6,088 bases of DNA, taken from contig JANMNE010000320.1 in assembly GCA_031373785.1 (NCBI GenBank), positions 1 through 6,088 on the forward strand. The letters are read 5' to 3'. The stretch comes from JAENVT01 sp031373785. GTDB lineage: Bacteria; Actinomycetota; Acidimicrobiia; Acidimicrobiales; Ilumatobacteraceae. A program made the translations under genes and the position numbers. The notes under the pieces were generated by a model that saw only the letters and a list, made by a program, of their open reading frames with translations, ran no database searches and had not been told where the DNA came from. Positions 5,495-6,088 of this stretch are shown in pieces; positions within the stretch are counted from its first letter, which is position 1, and every line of letters begins with the position of its first letter.

Positions 5495-6088
5495 ATGCGC
5501 TCCGGAGCCTCGATACCGAGCACGTCGAGACCCTTGGCGAGCACCCGCGCTGTCTGCTCGCACAACCGCAACCGGAACGCTCTGGTTTGCGGATCCGCCT
5601 TCAGGACCGGGCACGCCTCATAGAACGACGTGAAGCTCTGCGCCAGGTCGAACAGGTACGTGCACAACCGGTGAGGGCTGTACTTCTCGAGGGTGTCGTG
5701 CACCGCAGCGTCGAAGTGCAGGAGTTGCAGGATCAGTGCGCGCTCCTCGGGCGCCAGCGTCGGCTCCCCGCCATCCCCTGTGGTGCTGAGTGCGGCTTCG
5801 GACTTGCGCAGGATCGAGCGGATGCGGGCGTGCGCGTACTGGAGGTACGGCGCGGTGTTGCCCTCGAACGCCAGCATGCGATCCCAGTCGAAGACGTAGT
5901 CCTTGATCCGGTCGGTCGACAGGTCGGCGTACTTCAGCGCGCCGATACCGACCATCCGGCCGATGTCGATCTGCTCGTCGTCGGGCAGATCGGGGTTCTT
6001 CTCCTTGACCGACGCGGTGGCGCGCACCACGGCCTCGTCGACCACGTCGACGAACCGCACCGGCTCGCCTTCGCGGCTCTTCAACATC
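5491..6088 (-). CDS. argS: Arginyl-tRNA synthetase, C-terminal part
   Basis: ArgS charges tRNA-Arg with arginine in the cytoplasm (class I synthetase). About 198 C-terminal residues are present; the full protein is usually 550-590 residues, and the N-terminal catalytic half with its HIGH motif lies beyond the right edge. The visible part starts at the KMSKS-equivalent loop (MLKSREG, followed by VRFVDVVDEA). It continues through the helical anticodon-binding domain with the hallmark YLQYAHAR at about 81-88 of the visible part, and ends in the typical VLGIEAPERM. The methionine at 6087 is internal, not the start. The stop (5493-5491) overlaps the lysA GTG. The argS-lysA pair is common in actinobacteria and links lysA expression to that of a housekeeping gene. 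Confidence 0.96.
   Translation of the reverse strand, partial: MLKSREGEPVRFVDVVDEAVVRATASVKEKNPDLPDDEQIDIGRMVGIGALKYADLSTDRIKDYVFDWDRMLAFEGNTAPYLQYAHARIRSILRKSEAALSTTGDGGEPTLAPEERALILQLLHFDAAVHDTLEKYSPHRLCTYLFDLAQSFTSFYEACPVLKADPQTRAFRLRLCEQTARVLAKGLDVLGIEAPERM
5500..5503 (-). promoter_or_regulatory. Ribosome binding site deciding the lysA start
   Basis: GGAG on the minus strand, 5 nt before the GTG at 5494, lies inside the last codons of argS. It supports the GTG that overlaps the argS stop as the true start of lysA over the upstream ATG at 5614. Confidence 0.7.

Noticed and set aside
5495..5614. 40-residue N-terminal extension of lysA from the ATG at 5614
   Set aside because: It lies wholly inside argS and lacks LysA similarity, while GTG 5494 has a well-placed GGAG and the usual length.
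4442..5623. Plus-strand open frame of 393 codons opposite lysA and argS
   Set aside because: It is a shadow of lysA with mirrored codon bias and no recognisable motif.

Overview
The window is high-GC DNA with almost every base explained by genes on the minus strand, so transcription runs from the right end to the left. GTG starts, start/stop overlaps, strong GC bias at third codon positions and an LPXTG surface protein point to an actinobacterium. The gene order argS-lysA-hom-thrC is the familiar actinobacterial one, and the style of the proteins suggests something near Acidimicrobiia/Ilumatobacter. That last placement is inference and was not checked by any search.

Layout in transcription order. 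(1) 6088-5491: the C-terminal part of arginyl-tRNA synthetase (argS), cut by the window edge. (2) 5494-4220: diaminopimelate decarboxylase (lysA), starting at a GTG that overlaps the argS stop. (3) 4235-3801: a PemK/MazF-like protein that overlaps the lysA end by 16 nt and has no antitoxin beside it. (4) About 3817-3683: a 118-nt gap with a stem-loop around the PemK-like stop codon, a candidate promoter and several short direct repeats. (5) 3682-3065: a small secreted protein with an LPXTG sortase signal. (6) 3013-1727: homoserine dehydrogenase (hom). (7) 1725-349: threonine synthase of the long type (thrC), one base after the hom stop. (8) 348-57: a gap holding a 44-codon ORF that looks like the N-terminus of a GNAT acetyltransferase, and a 47-nt two-part stem-loop. 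(9) 47-1: the first codons of another gene, possibly an acyl-CoA dehydrogenase.

The core genes belong to the aspartate family pathway. LysA makes lysine from meso-diaminopimelate, while Hom and ThrC take aspartate semialdehyde towards threonine, with homoserine kinase (ThrB) needed between them. ThrB is not in the window, although it often follows thrC in actinobacteria. ArgS is the usual translational neighbour of lysA.

The parts least explained by standard annotation are the PemK-like and LPXTG genes lying between lysA and hom, the PemK-like protein keeping likely catalytic residues without an antitoxin, and the hairpin at 87-133. I see no CRISPR array, tRNA, rRNA, insertion sequence or convincing new multi-gene system.
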